The notes beneath the pieces are model-generated. The model was given only the letters and a program-made list of their open reading frames with translations. It searched no databases and was not told where the DNA came from. A stretch of DNA of 6,063 nt from Candidatus Fermentibacteraceae bacterium (GTDB taxonomy: Bacteria > Fermentibacterota > Fermentibacteria > Fermentibacterales > JCC-6). Below, piece after piece: positions 5,477-6,063 of this stretch. The translations under genes were made by a program, and so were the position numbers. The DNA lies in assembly GCA_030596465.1 (NCBI GenBank), contig JAUVJW010000130.1, positions 1-6,063 on the forward strand, read 5' to 3'. Position 1 is the stretch's first letter. Each line of letters starts with the position of its first letter.

Positions 5477-5494
5477 TCAAGTTCTCTGTTTAGC
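5477..5494. repeat. 18-bp direct repeat, right copy (in 3' end of the YihY-like gene)
   Basis: TCAAGTTCTCTGTTTAGC, identical and in the same orientation to 3498-3515. On the minus strand it encodes the C-terminal AKQRT and TGA stop of the YihY-family protein. Read on the plus strand it still spells LKFSV-stop, as at the end of the YchF-like protein. Confidence 0.9.
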
Positions 5495-6063
5495 GATCAC
5501 TCTCATCCTGTGGATTACTGAGCCTACCTCCGCTGAACCGACAAATATCACACACAGCCAGTACAGCCAGATAAGAGTAGCCATAATACTGATGAAAGAA
5601 CCATAAACAATTCCCCAGTCCGGAGCGCTTACTGCCCGCATGTATATCTCGGTTCCAAGAGCAGTTACACTCATGGCCAGTAATGCCATCAGGGCAGACA
5701 TTCTCTTTGGCATTGCCTTGTTGGGCGCCGCCCAGTAAAGCAGAAAAAACACAAGGAATGTGAATGTAAGACTCAGAATACGGGCAAGGAATCCACTCAG
5801 TGCCGGACCAATCGTGGGCATTGAAGTGAGAAACTCACCGGCGGGAGATCCGGCGGCAAATTTTGCTGCGATGGTAAAGACCGCGGCAAGGATAAAACAG
5901 AATGCTACCAGTGTTGCCAGAAGAAAGTCGTAGAGTTTGCCCCAGACAATGTGCCTGCCGGGAACTTCAAACACTTTATCCAGCGCAGTTCGTATGGTTC
6001 CGAACAACCGGCTGACCATCCAGAGAAGGGTAACAGAACCGATTATGCTTATGGTGGAACCAC
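5477..6063 (-). CDS. YihY/virulence factor BrkB family membrane protein (partial, 5' end outside the window)
   Basis: The visible 194 residues are the C-terminal two thirds of a YihY/BrkB-family inner membrane protein; the frame stays open through 6063, so the real start lies beyond the right edge. The internal ATG at 6019 is not the start, because GSVTLLWMVSRLFGTIRTAL spans it as in family members. Seen: four hydrophobic spans around LYDFLLATLVAFCFILAAVF, LSLTFTFLVFFLLYW, MSALMALLAMSVTAL and YGSFISIMATLIWLYWLCVI, followed by the family's closing VGSAEVG and a basic tail. Members are multi-pass proteins of unknown activity; the old RNase BN label is a misassignment. The last codons and stop lie in the right 18-bp repeat. 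The gene runs in the same direction as the ATPase, 116 nt upstream of it. Confidence 0.9.
   Translation of the reverse strand, partial: GSTISIIGSVTLLWMVSRLFGTIRTALDKVFEVPGRHIVWGKLYDFLLATLVAFCFILAAVFTIAAKFAAGSPAGEFLTSMPTIGPALSGFLARILSLTFTFLVFFLLYWAAPNKAMPKRMSALMALLAMSVTALGTEIYMRAVSAPDWGIVYGSFISIMATLIWLYWLCVIFVGSAEVGSVIHRMRVIAKQRT

Larger units (their letters stand above)
3498..5494. mobile_element. Putative inserted accessory cassette: ATPase + DUF4276 between 18-bp direct repeats
   Basis: The segment holds exactly two overlapping genes and is bracketed by perfect 18-bp direct repeats that coincide with the stop-codon regions of the flanking genes. The inserted unit, one repeat copy included, is 1979 bp. 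Removing it restores a plausible ancestral junction in which the YchF-like and YihY genes converge and overlap by 17 nt with both proteins intact. No transposase, integrase or clear terminal inverted repeat lies inside. Eighteen bp is long for a transposon target duplication and fits better with an attachment-site core, but the mechanism is not shown. The call rests on the repeat geometry. Confidence 0.68.

Noticed and set aside
5361..5480. Longer N terminus for the ATPase starting at 5480 inside the right 18-bp repeat
   Set aside because: The extra 40 residues do not resemble ATPase sequence, and GGAGGG sits directly before the ATG at 5360.
5197..5493. Plus-strand open frame of 98 codons ending in the same LKFSV-stop as the YchF-like protein, possibly a duplicated YchF tail
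   Set aside because: Only the 18-bp repeat is shared; upstream of it the residues do not follow the YchF tail, and the frame lies antisense to the ATPase gene. The shared ending is explained by the direct repeat.

Overview
The window is bacterial chromosome with densely packed genes, good Shine-Dalgarno sites and moderate base composition. It carries a plant/cyanobacterial-type GlgC, a DUF2089 regulator, a SHOCT-like (YvlB/LiaX-N-type) protein, a YchF-like protein and a YihY/BrkB membrane protein. This mix suits a less-studied bacterial phylum, but nothing here fixes the taxon and I do not name one.

Layout. (1) Positions 2-1264, minus strand: complete glgC, ADP-glucose synthesis for glycogen. 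(2) Positions 1265-1438: divergent intergenic region with candidate promoters in both directions. (3) Positions 1439-2452, plus strand: a tight three-gene operon of a DUF2089 zinc-ribbon/HTH protein, a small membrane protein and a SHOCT-like protein. The three share small sequence modules, which suggests one functional unit, perhaps for envelope sensing. (4) Positions 2525-3514, plus strand: a YchF/OLA1-like protein with a well-kept C-terminal TGS domain but damaged nucleotide-binding motifs. It is preceded by a hairpin that buries its ribosome binding site. (5) Positions 3498-5494: a compact insert of about 2 kb with two overlapping minus-strand genes, an OLD/RecF-like ABC-type ATPase and a DUF4276 (TOPRIM-like) protein. 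(6) Positions 5477-6063, minus strand: the C-terminal part of a YihY/BrkB-family membrane protein, cut by the window edge.

The main discovery is the boundary of region 5. A perfect 18-bp direct repeat, TCAAGTTCTCTGTTTAGC, lies at 3498-3515 and 5477-5494, exactly bracketing the ATPase-DUF4276 pair. The left copy is the 3' end of the YchF-like gene and the right copy is the 3' end of the YihY gene. Removing one copy and the insert rebuilds a junction in which the two genes are convergent and overlap tail to tail by 17 nt, with both proteins unchanged. The pair therefore looks like a precisely inserted accessory cassette, probably anti-phage, that duplicated 18 bp of target and carries no recombinase of its own.
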